Origin: Rathayibacter sp. VKM Ac-2754 | GTDB lineage: Bacteria > Actinomycetota > Actinomycetes > Actinomycetales > Microbacteriaceae | Reading direction: 5' to 3' | DNA: 64,000 nt | NCBI RefSeq assembly: GCF_009807095.1 | Contig: NZ_WUCC01000004.1 | Span: forward strand, 248,001 to 312,000 | Part shown: in pieces, positions 1 to 11,210 of the stretch | Layout of the letters: the number at the start of each line of letters is the position of its first letter | Position numbering within the stretch: the first letter of the stretch is position 1 | The notes under the pieces: generated by a model | Database searches by the model: none | What the model was told of the DNA's origin: nothing | The model's input: the letters and a program-made list of their open reading frames with translations, nothing else | Program-made: the position numbers and the translations under genes

Positions 1-397
1 AGCCCCAGGGCGCCGGATCGAGCACGTGCACCACCGCGAACGCCGCCCTGGCCCGGGCGTAGAACTCGAGTCGGGGGATCACGCCCCACTGCAGCGGCTC
101 GGGATGCGACGCCCGCGCCAGCTCGAGCACGGCGTCCTGCTCCGGAGTCGTCCGCGACGGATCCCCGTCCACCTCCATCCGCTCGAGCGGCGTCGGCACG
201 AAGACGTCGAGCGGGAACACGCTGAGCACGGCGCCCATCGCGCGGCTCATCGTCGCCTCGCCCAGGCGCACCACCGGCCGGCCGGTCGCCACGGCGGGGA
301 AGTTGCGGTCGACGAGCAGCAGCTGGTCGCCGTGGCCCATGTCGTCGAGGAGGTGCAGCAGCGCGCCCGGGAGGAGGGGGTCGATGCCCTTCAGCAT
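1..397 (-). CDS. RbsD/FucU-family sugar mutarotase, C-terminus cut by window edge
   Basis: Reading the minus strand from ATG at 397 gives 132 residues that run off the left edge. The start MLKGIDPLLPGALLHLL, then DDMGHGDQLLLVDRNFPA, is the typical N-terminus of the RbsD/FucU family, which converts the anomeric or ring form of imported sugars such as ribose or fucose; His22 in the MGHGD motif is the expected catalytic residue. The segment FPLDVFVPTPLERM and the later PEPLQWGVIPRLEFYARA also fit; family members are about 140 residues, so only a few residues are missing. It is divergent from the sugar ABC operon starting at 615, so the pair probably handles the same sugar. Family is confident; ribose versus fucose-type cannot be decided. 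Confidence 0.85.
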   Translation of the reverse strand, partial: MLKGIDPLLPGALLHLLDDMGHGDQLLLVDRNFPAVATGRPVVRLGEATMSRAMGAVLSVFPLDVFVPTPLERMEVDGDPSRTTPEQDAVLELARASHPEPLQWGVIPRLEFYARARAAFAVVHVLDPAPWG

Positions 398-488
398 CGC
401 CGCGCTCCGGCGGATCGGGCGGGGGGCGGGAGAGCGGTCATCGGTCGTCCTTCTCGTCATCGAGCGGCTGAACGGTCGCGAATTGGCG

Positions 489-500
489 AACCGGTTGACA
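489..500 (+). promoter_or_regulatory. candidate LacI-type operator overlapping a -35 box
   Basis: A perfect palindrome AACCGGTT (489-496) with a central CG, as in LacI/GalR operators, overlaps a consensus -35 hexamer TTGACA (495-500) in the divergent spacer between the mutarotase and the sugar transport operon. A -10 box about 17 bp downstream is weak (GGCACC). Binding here would block transcription of the transporter. No LacI gene is visible next to it; it may lie left of the window. Confidence 0.45.
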
Positions 501-614
501 CGCTACCGCGGCGCGTGGCACCGTGACGAGCGACAGGACCCCGCCGGTGCCCCGGATCGGGGGCCGAGCATCCGCCGCCCGTTCACCGCCGAACACCGCT
601 TTGGAGCGACAACG

Positions 615-1252
615 ATGTCCCGATCCTCCCGACGATCCCTGCGACCCTGGATGGTCATCGCCGCGCTGGCGCTCGTCGTCCTCGTGGGGGCGGCGTTCAA
701 CGTCAAGGTCGTCAGCACGTCCGACGCCGACGCGGCCGAGACCCAGGGCCAGCTCGATCCGGCCGCCTACGCCGCCGACCGGTTCGACGACATCGTCGCC
801 CAGGTCGAGGAGGAGGCCGTCCCGCTCCCCGAGCTGCTCACTCAGCTCGCCGGCGGCGCGGACGAGGCCGACTTCGGCAACACGTCCGGCGCCAGCAGCG
901 CCTACGCGTTCCCGGTCACCTTCACCGCGGTCGCGGGAGCGGCGACGCCGCCGATCCTCCCGGTGACCGTCGAGGGCGTCCCCGCCGAGACGACCGTGCA
1001 GGTGCAGGTCGGGCCGGCGCTGAACGGCACGGCGCTCCGCGACGTCACGGGCGAGATCTCGTTCAACGAGTTCACCAACCAGCTCGAGTACCAGAACGTC
1101 TCGACCCAGCTGAACGACCTCGTTCGCTCGGACGTCCTCGCCGACTTCGATGCCGCGGCGGCCGCGGGTCAGACGATCGAGGTCACCGGGGCCTTCCTCC
1201 GGGTGAACCCGAACCTCGTCTCGATCGTCCCCGTCTCGATCGAGGTCGTCGG

Positions 1253-1256
<4 letters not shown>
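615..1256 (+). CDS. DUF2291-family exported protein of a sugar ABC operon
   Basis: 213 residues. The N-terminus RSLRPW is followed by a single hydrophobic segment (about residues 11-32, VIAALALVVLVGAAFNVKVV), so the protein is probably membrane-anchored with an outside domain. The rest, with VTVEGVPAETTVQVQVGPALNGTALRDV and the conserved EISFNEFTNQLEYQNVS, matches my recollection of DUF2291, a family repeatedly found in front of RbsA/RbsC-type transporter genes; its function is not known. ATG at 615 is chosen because GGAG lies 8 bases upstream; open reading upstream is out-of-family sequence. Its stop overlaps the ATPase start as ATGA, indicating translational coupling and a shared role with the transporter. 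Confidence 0.75.
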
Positions 1257-4985
<3,729 letters not shown>

Positions 4986-5006
4986 AGGGTTCTGCGCAGC
5001 GGAAGC

Positions 5007-5044
5007 GACGGAGCGGGGGTGCCGGAGGGCGCCCCCGCTCCGTC
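5007..5044 (+). terminator. strong hairpin terminator of the sugar ABC operon
   Basis: Arms of 17 bases (5007-5023 and 5028-5044) pair fully with one G-T wobble around a GGAG loop, 22 bases after the binding-protein stop; a CT-rich rather than T-pure tract follows. Confidence 0.85.
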
Positions 5045-5071
5045 GTCTCTTCTCTCGGCTCGACCGGCCCC

Positions 5072-5152
5072 ACCTCCGGCTCGTCGAATCACGTTCGGCT
5101 CGTCAAACCGGGCGGATCCTGCGAGCCGAACAGTGTTTCGCGAGCCGGAGGT
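5072..5152. repeat. 81-bp nested palindromic repeat, copy 1
   Basis: Outer arms ACCTCCGGCTCG (5072-5083) and CGAGCCGGAGGT (5141-5152) enclose inner arms TTCGGCTCG (5094-5102) and CGAGCCGAA (5122-5130). Two further copies of the same length and spacing lie at 8923-9003 and 21198-21278. REPIN-like design; no neighbouring transposase. Confidence 0.9.
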
Positions 5153-5634
5153 GCGCCCAGGCGTGGCGGAGGCCGGCACGGAGGTCGTAGTCCTCCGCAG
5201 GGCTCTCTCGGGGTCGAGTCGTCCGGTTCGATGTCCGTGGTCTGGTGGAGCGCTCGATCCGGGCGGAGCTGGCGCTCGCGTCGGGGGTGTCGGAGCGTGA
5301 TGGCGTGTCGTGGGGCGTTCGACCCGGACGCCGCGTCACCACACGACCGACCGCCCTCCCCGGCCGACCACCCGATCCTCGTCCCACCCCGCGATTCGAC
5401 GACGCACCACCGCCCTTCTGACGCGCCCTCGCGCCTCCAGCGGCCGAGCCGGCCTGTCACCCCAGTGGCCACCGGCCTCAGCAGATCGGCATCCCGACCC
5501 GGCCTTCCCGGGGCGTCCGGCGAGGCTCCGGGTCTCGCGCAGCAGCACGGCGCAGACGCCCCTCCGGCTCGCGCCCACGCGCCCGCGTTTCGCGCAACCG
5601 CGTCACAGCGGAGCGGCGCCCCTGTCTCTCAGGC
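5153..5634. other. gene-free spacer with a possible DUF222/HNH-nuclease remnant
   Basis: No credible intact gene. At about 5221-5305 (+ strand) one frame reads VRFDVRGLVERSIRAELALA then SGVSERDG, which resembles the DUF222 segment of actinobacterial HNH-endonuclease (13E12-type) proteins, but a stop lies just upstream and no HNH motif follows, so at most a fragment survives. The rest (about 5330-5620) is C-rich, unstructured-looking sequence whose long open frames are low-complexity Pro/Arg/Ser artefacts. Confidence 0.4.
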
Positions 5635-6087
5635 ATGGCTCCCCTCCGCAGCACCCTCGTCGCGTTCGACGCCCGCGTGGCCGGCGCGCTCTTCACCCGT
5701 TCGGGGCCGTCGAGCCGTCGGCACGACGTGCTCGCGATCGCCACCGCGGCCCTGGTCAACGAGCGCTACCTCGATCGCCGCTTCACGATCGCCGGCCTCA
5801 GCCGCGAGCTGCGTGTCTCCGCCCTCGTGCTGCGCCTGCGCTTCCGCCGCTTCTACGCGCTGCCCCTCGAGGAGCATCTCGCATCGCGCCGACTCGAGCT
5901 CGCGAGCATCCTCATGGCGAGGACGCCGCACCGCCCCGGCGCGCTCGAGGACATCGCCCGCCACGCCGGCTACCGCAGCGCCGCCGACCTCGATCGCGAC
6001 TTCGTCCGCTACCGCCGCACCCCGGCTCTCGCCGCCTGGTTCCGGATGGGCGTCAGCCGCACGACTCCGGTCGACGAGTTCTCGTGA
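5635..6087 (+). CDS. AraC-family transcriptional regulator, DNA-binding domain only
   Basis: 150 residues. The C-terminal two thirds is an AraC-type double helix-turn-helix: first helix pair around FTIAGLSRELRVSALVLRLR (about 50-70), linking helix ASRRLELASILMA, second helix pair LEDIARHAGYRSAADLDRDFVRYR, then the usual TPAAW-like end (TPALAAWFRMG). The roughly 45-residue N-terminus (FDARVAGALFTRSG...) is too short for an AraC ligand-binding domain. It stands alone after a 480-base spacer and is convergent with the zinc-ribbon gene. Target unknown. Confidence 0.8.
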   Translation: MAPLRSTLVAFDARVAGALFTRSGPSSRRHDVLAIATAALVNERYLDRRFTIAGLSRELRVSALVLRLRFRRFYALPLEEHLASRRLELASILMARTPHRPGALEDIARHAGYRSAADLDRDFVRYRRTPALAAWFRMGVSRTTPVDEFS

Positions 6088-6112
6088 CGTGGGCGGCGAT
6101 GGCCGCCGGTCG

Positions 6113-6421
6113 CTACAGCCCGCGACCTCTGCCGGGCGCGAAGGTCATCAGGCACCCGCCCGGCAGCGGAACGAACGAGTACCCGCTCTCGGGCTCGTCG
6201 CTCTCGTACGGGTCGAGCTCGGCGTACTCCTCCGGGGTCGGGTAGCCGTAGAGCTCGCGCCGCGTCGGCAGCGGTGGCACGGCCGGCGGAGTCGTGCTCG
6301 GCAGCCGGGTGCGGACGGCCGCGCGCAGCGGCTCCCCGACGGGCACCTCGGCGCCGCAGGTCGCGCAGACGCGCCCGCCCTGGTTGACGCCCTCGCAGAC
6401 GCGGCACCGCCAGACGCTCAC
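6113..6421 (-). CDS. small double-zinc-ribbon protein
   Basis: 102 residues from GTG at 6421, which overlaps the stop of the preceding kinase fragment (GTGA). The N-terminus VSVWRCRVCEGVNQGGRVCA then TCGAEVP has two CxxC pairs spaced like a zinc ribbon. The rest is Pro-rich and acidic (PTPEEYAELDPYESDEPES), ending in GCLMTFAPGRGRGL. Such ribbons commonly sit beside or within Ser/Thr-kinase genes in actinobacteria, consistent with the remnant upstream. The ribbon is visible; a role in kinase signalling is inference. Confidence 0.65.
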   Translation of the reverse strand: MSVWRCRVCEGVNQGGRVCATCGAEVPVGEPLRAAVRTRLPSTTPPAVPPLPTRRELYGYPTPEEYAELDPYESDEPESGYSFVPLPGGCLMTFAPGRGRGL

Positions 6422-6729
6422 GGTCGGCGCCTGTCGGTGAGCCTGCCGAGGAGCTTCCCGACGAGCCTCCCGGCCGAGGCCGCCGCCGCGGGCGCCTCCG
6501 TCCGCGCTCGACCGACGAGCGTCCCGCGCAGTCCGCTCGAGGGCGCAGGAGCGGTCTCGCCGGGCGGCCGCACGCCCATCAGCGTCGCGTGCACCGCGGC
6601 GATCGTCGGGCGAGCTGTGGGGTCGGCGAGCAGCATCCGGTCGACGAGATCGACCGCGGACCTCACCGTAGGCGTCCCCCGGCAGCACTCGACACGGCGT
6701 TGACAAAGCGCGAACGACCAGAAATCCAC
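6418..6729 (-). pseudogene. C-terminal remnant of a Ser/Thr protein kinase
   Basis: The open frame (about 103 codons from GTG at 6729) contains GTPTVRSAVDLVDRMLLADP then TARPTIAAVHATLMG. This is the end of a eukaryote-type kinase C-lobe (the invariant-Arg region xxDPxxRPT). Everything N-terminal (P-loop, HRD, DFG) is absent; the 15 or so residues before GTPTV look like unrelated junction sequence. The frame begins one base after the stop of the ATPase-LuxR gene, so a deletion probably fused the kinase tail to that operon. A Pro/Ala-rich tail with basic end follows. It may still be translated but cannot be a kinase. Confidence 0.6.
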
Positions 6730-6730
6730 C

Positions 6731-7540
6731 TCAGCGCGCCAGCGCCGCCAGCTCGGCCCGGTTGCGCGCGCCCGCCTTGCGCAGCAGGTTCGAGACGTGG
6801 AACTTCGCCGTGTTCTCGCTGATCCCGAGCTCGTCGGCGATGCGGTGGTTGGAGGCGCCCAGGGTGATCAGGTGCAGCACCTCGCGTTCGCGCGCGCTCA
6901 GCTCGACCACGTCGAGGCCGTCGGGCTGAGCGGGCGGGTCGAGGGGGAGGCGGATCGACAGCGTCGAGCCCCAGCCGGCCGTCGACGTGATCTCGAGCTC
7001 GCCGTCGAGCCCGCTCACCCGCTCGGCGATCGGGCGCAGCGCCTCGTCGCGGGCGGTGAGCTCGCCGCGGCCGTCGTCGCGGATCTCGATCAGCAGGTTG
7101 AGACCGTCGCAGTCCCACTGGATGCGCACGCGGCGGGTCTCCTCCGACTCGACCGAGGCGAGCACGGCGCTGCGCACGATCGCCCGCGCCGCGTGGGCCA
7201 CCTCGCCGGGCAGCGCCCGCCCGGTCGCGGGCGGCTCGACGAACTGCACGTCGAGGTCGCCGAAGCGCACCAGCGGGCGCAGGTCGCTGCGGAGTCGCGC
7301 GAAGGCTCCCACGACGGGCTCGAGCATCGCGCTGCGCTGCTCGTCGGTCGCGGTGCGCAGCTCGACCAGGGCGTTCGTCGCGATCTCCACCGCCTCCGCG
7401 CGGGCGGTCCGGTCGTCGAGCCGCGGCGCGCGCAGGGCCGCGAGCACCGACTCGAGAGCGACGGCGTGGCGGTCGGCCTGCTCGGCGACGAGGCGGGCGT
7501 GCTCGAGCAGCACCGAGCGGGAGGCGGGGGTCGACGTCAT
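6731..7540 (-). CDS. fused histidine-kinase-like ATPase and LuxR-type regulator
   Basis: 269 residues. Residues 1-100 are helical, without recognisable sensor motifs. Residues about 105-195 form a HATPase_c module: a degenerate N-box (AHAARAIVRSAVLASV), G1 IRDDGRGE and G2 GWGSTLSIRLPL. The C-terminus (about 205-269) is a complete LuxR/FixJ helix-turn-helix: LSAREREVLHLITLGASNHR, IADELGISENTAKFHVSNLL, RKAGARNRAELA. There is no receiver domain and no phospho-acceptor His in a recognisable H-box, so ATP binding may directly drive DNA binding. It is divergent from hxlB across a spacer with three CCTACCCG motifs, so hxlBA and itself are the likely targets. Confidence 0.85.
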   Translation of the reverse strand: MTSTPASRSVLLEHARLVAEQADRHAVALESVLAALRAPRLDDRTARAEAVEIATNALVELRTATDEQRSAMLEPVVGAFARLRSDLRPLVRFGDLDVQFVEPPATGRALPGEVAHAARAIVRSAVLASVESEETRRVRIQWDCDGLNLLIEIRDDGRGELTARDEALRPIAERVSGLDGELEITSTAGWGSTLSIRLPLDPPAQPDGLDVVELSAREREVLHLITLGASNHRIADELGISENTAKFHVSNLLRKAGARNRAELAALAR

Positions 7541-7548
7541 GGTCCGAA

Positions 7549-7598
7549 CCTACCCGCCCCTCCTACCCGCGGGCCGCAGAACCACCCGTTCGGGTAGG
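7549..7598. promoter_or_regulatory. three CCTACCCG motifs in the hxlB/regulator divergent promoter
   Basis: CCTACCCG occurs at 7549-7556 and 7562-7569 (direct) and as its complement CGGGTAGG at 7591-7598. The spacing of the outer inverted pair leaves 21 bases between arms. Candidate operator for the adjacent ATPase-LuxR protein. Confidence 0.5.
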
Positions 7599-7654
7599 CA
7601 CTCCTGCTCGGTCAGGGGGCGGCCTCGCCGGCGAGGGAGGCGCACGCTGAGGAG

Positions 7655-8248
7655 ATGCCCGACACCGCGACCCCCGCCGATCCGACCGCTGACCCCACCA
7701 CCGATCCGGCCCGCGCGCTCGCCGCGATCGTCGCCGAGGTCACCGCGGCCGCCGGTGCGCTCGAGGGCCTCGAGCAGGTCGCGGCGCTGCTGGGCGACGC
7801 CGAGCGCGTCTTCGTCCACGGTGCGGGCCGCTCCGGACTCGCCCTGCAGATGACCGCGATGCGGCTGATGCACCTGGGGTTGCGCGTGCACGTGGTCGGC
7901 GACGCGACGACTCCGGCGATCGGCCCGGGCGACGTGCTGCTGACCGCGAGCGGATCGGGGACCACCGGCGGCATCGTCCGCGCCGCGCAGTCGGCGGTCG
8001 ACGCCGGTGCCCGTGTGGCCGCGCTGACCACCGCGCGCGACTCGCCTCTGGCGGGGCTCGCCTCCGCCGTGATCGTCGTGCCCGCCGCCGACAAGCTCGA
8101 CCGCTCGGGAGCCGCCTCGGCGCAGTACTCCGGCGGGCTCTTCGAGCAGGTCGTGGTGCTCACGGGCGACGCGCTCTTCCACGCGCTCTGGAAGCGCGGC
8201 GGCGCGAGTGCCGACGAGCTCTGGCCGCGACACTCCAACCTCGAATGA
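7655..8248 (+). CDS. hxlB: 6-phospho-3-hexuloisomerase
   Basis: 197 residues; SIS-domain isomerase that converts arabino-3-hexulose 6-phosphate to fructose 6-phosphate, the second step of formaldehyde fixation in the ribulose monophosphate pathway. Visible motifs are VFVHGAGRSGLALQMTAMRL with the HGAGRS phosphate loop (about 50-55), LHLGLRVHVVGDATTPAI-like sequence, LLTASGSGTTGGIV, and the end ALFHALWKRGGASADELWPRHSNLE, typical of HxlB. An N-terminal Ala/Pro/Thr stretch of 20 residues is extra. Only a GAGGAG almost touching the ATG is available as ribosome site. hxlA follows after 31 bases. Confidence 0.93.
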   Translation: MPDTATPADPTADPTTDPARALAAIVAEVTAAAGALEGLEQVAALLGDAERVFVHGAGRSGLALQMTAMRLMHLGLRVHVVGDATTPAIGPGDVLLTASGSGTTGGIVRAAQSAVDAGARVAALTTARDSPLAGLASAVIVVPAADKLDRSGAASAQYSGGLFEQVVVLTGDALFHALWKRGGASADELWPRHSNLE

Positions 8249-8279
8249 CTCCCACCCCCACTACAGGAAGCAGAACCCC

Positions 8280-8903
8280 ATGAAGCTCCAGTTCGCCATG
8301 GACACCCTCAGCACCGACGCCGCCCTCGAGCTCGCCGCCGCGGCCGCCCCGCACGTCGACATCCTCGAGCTCGGCACCCCGCTCATCAAGAGCGAGGGCC
8401 TCTCGGCCATCACCGCGATCAAGAAGGCGCACCCCGACAAGATCGTCTTCGCCGACCTCAAGACCATGGACGCCGGCGAGCTCGAGGCCGACATGGCCTT
8501 CAAGGCCGGAGCCGACCTCGTCACCGTCCTCGGCGTCGCGGGCGACAGCACCATCACCGGAGCCGTCACCGCGGCGAAGAAGCACGGCAAGGGCGTCGTC
8601 GTCGACCTCATCGGGGTCCCCGACAAGGCGGCCCGTGCCCAGCAGGTCGTCGCCCTCGGCGCCGAGTTCGTCGAGATGCACGCCGGTCTCGACGAGCAGG
8701 CCGAGGACGGCTACACGCTCGACTCCCTGCTCAGCGACGGCGAGTCCTCCGGAGTGCCGTTCTCGGTGGCCGGCGGAGTGAGCACCGCGACCATCGAGGC
8801 CGTCCAGCGCTCGGGCGCCCAGGTCGCCGTCGCCGGCGGCGCCATCTACGGAGCCCCCGACGTGGGCGAGGCCGCCAAGGCCCTGCGCGCCGCGATCTCC
8901 TGA
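8280..8903 (+). CDS. hxlA: 3-hexulose-6-phosphate synthase
   Basis: 207 residues, the normal length. An OMP-decarboxylase-fold aldolase that condenses formaldehyde with ribulose 5-phosphate; it also runs in reverse to make ribulose 5-phosphate. Visible: MKLQFAMDTLSTDAALELA, ILELGTPLIKSEGL, the catalytic FADLKTMDAGELEADMAF (metal-binding Asp and Lys), VVVDLIGVPD, EMHAGLDEQ and VAGGVSTATIEAVQ with GGAIYGAPD phosphate binding. ATG is chosen on AGGAAG 10 bases upstream. Partner of hxlB. With no methanol or methylamine oxidation gene in the window, the likely jobs are formaldehyde detoxification or pentose-phosphate supply. Confidence 0.95.
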   Translation: MKLQFAMDTLSTDAALELAAAAAPHVDILELGTPLIKSEGLSAITAIKKAHPDKIVFADLKTMDAGELEADMAFKAGADLVTVLGVAGDSTITGAVTAAKKHGKGVVVDLIGVPDKAARAQQVVALGAEFVEMHAGLDEQAEDGYTLDSLLSDGESSGVPFSVAGGVSTATIEAVQRSGAQVAVAGGAIYGAPDVGEAAKALRAAIS

Positions 8904-8922
8904 CCTGCGTCTCCCCGGAGTG

Positions 8923-9003
8923 ACCTCCGGCTCGTGAGACGACGTTCGGCTCGTCGAATCCCCCGGATTCCGCGAGCCGAACGTGTTTCTGCGAGCCGGA
9001 GGT
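8923..9003. repeat. 81-bp nested palindromic repeat, copy 2
   Basis: Outer arms 8923-8934 and 8992-9003, inner arms TTCGGCTCG 8945-8953 and CGAGCCGAA 8973-8981; identical arms and spacing to the copies at 5072 and 21198, while the spacers between arms differ. It starts 19 bases after the hxlA stop and may also act as its transcription end. Confidence 0.9.
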
Positions 9004-9089
9004 ACCGCCGGGACAGGAACCGCGGGGCGACTCGGAGTCGTGACGCCGGCGAAACACCGCGGAAACCGCAGGTGTGGGTTCATTGACGC

Positions 9090-9917
9090 ATGCCCACTCA
9101 GCCCATCTCGGGGGACACCGACACCGCCAGCCCCGCCGCGGTCCTCGACCAGCGCCGGGCCGCTTACCTCGCGATGCGCCGCGCCCGCCCCGCGGAGGGC
9201 TCGCTCCCGCAGACGTCCCCGCGACGGGTCTACACGCTGCTGCGCGCAGCGATCCGCAACGGCGACCTCCCCGCCGACAGTCGGCTCGACGAGGGGCGCC
9301 TCGGCCGCGAGTTCGCGACGTCCCGGAACGCGGTGCGTCTCGCGCTGCAGCAGCTCGACGTCGACGGGCTCGTCACGCGGGTGCCCGGCCGCGGCACGGT
9401 CGTCATCGCCCCGATCCTCGCCTTCCCCGTGTTCGAGTGCGTCGGCCCGTCGCTCGGGCTGAGCGGCGAACTGCGCCTCGTCGAGTCGCGCGAGGTCACC
9501 ACGAACCCCTACCTGGCGCGGCGGCTCGGCGGCCGCAACCCGACGGTCCACATGTCCGAGTTCCTCGTCGAGATCGACGGAGTCGTCGTCGGCATCTTCT
9601 CGAGGTACGGGCACCAGAGGGCGGAGGCGCTCGAGCACGACCGCCCGGTCCTCGGATCCGCCGATGTCAGCTGGTACCGGCGGATCCACGCCGAGGCGCC
9701 CGGAGACATCCGCGTCGTGATCGACGCCACAGGGGCCGACGACCGGACCGCGCGGGTGCTCGGCGTCGACATCGGCCACCCTCTGCTCGTCCGCGAGACC
9801 GTGTACTTCGATGCGCAGCACGCGCCCGCGGAGTTCCACATCACCTACCTCGACAGCCGCAAGGCCTCGCTCAGCGCCGCTGTGAGCGGCGGGGAGCTCC
9901 TGCACACGCAGGCGTAA
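9090..9917 (+). CDS. GntR-family regulator with UTRA ligand domain
   Basis: 275 residues. A winged helix at about 45-110 (RVYTLLRAAIRNGDLPADSR, FATSRNAVRLALQQLDVDGL, then VTRVPGRGTVV) is followed by a C-terminal UTRA/chorismate-lyase-like domain of about 150 residues (HMSEFLVEIDGVVVGIFSRY, GHPLLVRETVYFDA, EFHITYLDSR). This HutC subfamily senses small metabolites. The ribosome site is poor; transcription may start close to the ATG. It precedes the SsuABC-type transporter at 10083 and follows hxlA; which it controls cannot be told. Confidence 0.88.
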   Translation: MPTQPISGDTDTASPAAVLDQRRAAYLAMRRARPAEGSLPQTSPRRVYTLLRAAIRNGDLPADSRLDEGRLGREFATSRNAVRLALQQLDVDGLVTRVPGRGTVVIAPILAFPVFECVGPSLGLSGELRLVESREVTTNPYLARRLGGRNPTVHMSEFLVEIDGVVVGIFSRYGHQRAEALEHDRPVLGSADVSWYRRIHAEAPGDIRVVIDATGADDRTARVLGVDIGHPLLVRETVYFDAQHAPAEFHITYLDSRKASLSAAVSGGELLHTQA

Positions 9918-10082
9918 CCGGGCGCAGAGCGGCGCGGACAGCAGAGTCGGCGCCCACCCGACCGGCGTAACTCCGCCGCAACTGCCGCGTAACCCGCCGC
10001 GATCGCTACCTCCGTACGGTTTCTCTCACCCCCACCGGCGCGCCGCTCTCAGCGGCCTGCGCCCCCGAGAGAGGAACCTGCT

Positions 10083-11210
10083 GTGCCGAACCCCACGAAG
10101 ATCCGCCCGCGTGCCGCCGTGCACGCAGCGACGGCGGTGGTCGGCCTGACGGCCCTGCTGGCCCTCACCGCGTGCAGCGGAGGAGCCTCCGCAGGCCCGG
10201 CCGCCTCGGCCGACTGCGAGACGACCACTCCCGCCCACCTCCTCATCGGCACCGGCGACCTCGACGTGTCGTACATCCCCTACGGCATCCTCGCGAACGA
10301 GCTCGGCTACTTCGCCGACGAGTGCGTCGACATGACCATCGACGCCGCGGCCGACGGCGGGCTCCAGTCGCTGCTCAACGGCCAGGTCGACTTCTCGATG
10401 TCGGCGCCGTCCGAGGCCCTGCTCTCGGGAGGCGGCGCCGCCATGGGCGGGAAGATCGTCTACAACCTGATCCCCGACCTCAACATCAGTCTCGCGGTCT
10501 CGGCGGACTCCGAACTCGACAGCGCCGAGGACCTCGCGGGCAAGACCATCGGAGTGTCCGAGGTCGGCGGCTACTACGACGCCTACATGAACCGCACTCT
10601 CGGCGCATTCGGGCTCGGCCTCGACGACGTCACCCTGATCACGACCGGCTACGGATCCACGCCGATGCAGGCTCTCGAGTCCGGCGAAGTCGACGCGGTG
10701 CTGTACTGGCCCGGCATCTACGCCTCGTGGGAGCTCGCCGGCTCCGACCTCCGCATCCTCGAGGGCACCGAGTGGACGGCCGACCTCGACGGAATCGGGC
10801 TGATGACCCGCGACGACGTCGTCACCGACCAGCCGGAGCTCGTCGAGAGCGTCTCGCGGGCGCTGGCGAAGTCGGCCGTGTACCTCAAGCAGTACCCGGA
10901 GAGCGCCGTCCGCCTGTTCTGGGACGCGTACCCCGAGCGAGCCCCGCTGCCCGGGGCCGACGAGGAGGAGGCGATGACGAAGGACCTCGCGATCCTCGCG
11001 GCGACCACCGGCCCGATGGGCATCGACGACAGGGAGGCCGACTACACCTGGGGCGTCCAGACCCCCGAGCGCTGGGAGAACGCGGTCGAGTTCTTCACCG
11101 AGGGTGGGCTCCTGCCCGCCGACTCCGACGTCACCGTGAGCGACTTCTTCTCGAGCGACCACATCGACGCGGCCAACGACTTCGACCACGACGCGATCGC
11201 GGAGCAGTGA
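10083..11210 (+). CDS. NitT/TauT/SsuA-family substrate-binding lipoprotein
   Basis: 375 residues from GTG, with AGAGAGGA 9 bases upstream. Signal sequence with lipobox LTAC. The mature domain has the NMT1/SsuA-type pattern: VSYIPYGILANELGYFADEC, LLNGQVDFSMSAPSEALL, EDLAGKTIGVSEVGGYYDAY and a late GEVDAVLYWPGIYASWELAG. These receptors bind sulfonates, nitrate, taurine, thiamine precursors or aromatic acids. Its stop overlaps the ATPase start by one base (TGATG). The neighbouring flavin monooxygenase points to an organosulfur or N-containing substrate that needs oxidative cleavage. Confidence 0.88.
   Translation: MPNPTKIRPRAAVHAATAVVGLTALLALTACSGGASAGPAASADCETTTPAHLLIGTGDLDVSYIPYGILANELGYFADECVDMTIDAAADGGLQSLLNGQVDFSMSAPSEALLSGGGAAMGGKIVYNLIPDLNISLAVSADSELDSAEDLAGKTIGVSEVGGYYDAYMNRTLGAFGLGLDDVTLITTGYGSTPMQALESGEVDAVLYWPGIYASWELAGSDLRILEGTEWTADLDGIGLMTRDDVVTDQPELVESVSRALAKSAVYLKQYPESAVRLFWDAYPERAPLPGADEEEAMTKDLAILAATTGPMGIDDREADYTWGVQTPERWENAVEFFTEGGLLPADSDVTVSDFFSSDHIDAANDFDHDAIAEQ

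Noticed and set aside
303-614. Upstream extension of the DUF2291 gene to an ATG at 303
   Set aside because: It would cover the divergent promoter and the start of the mutarotase gene; ATG 615 has a proper ribosome site and begins right before the membrane segment.
5231-6703. 490-codon plus-strand frame spanning the AraC and zinc-ribbon region
   Set aside because: Low-complexity Ser/Arg/Pro composition; it crosses a clear AraC gene in another frame and an antisense zinc-ribbon gene.
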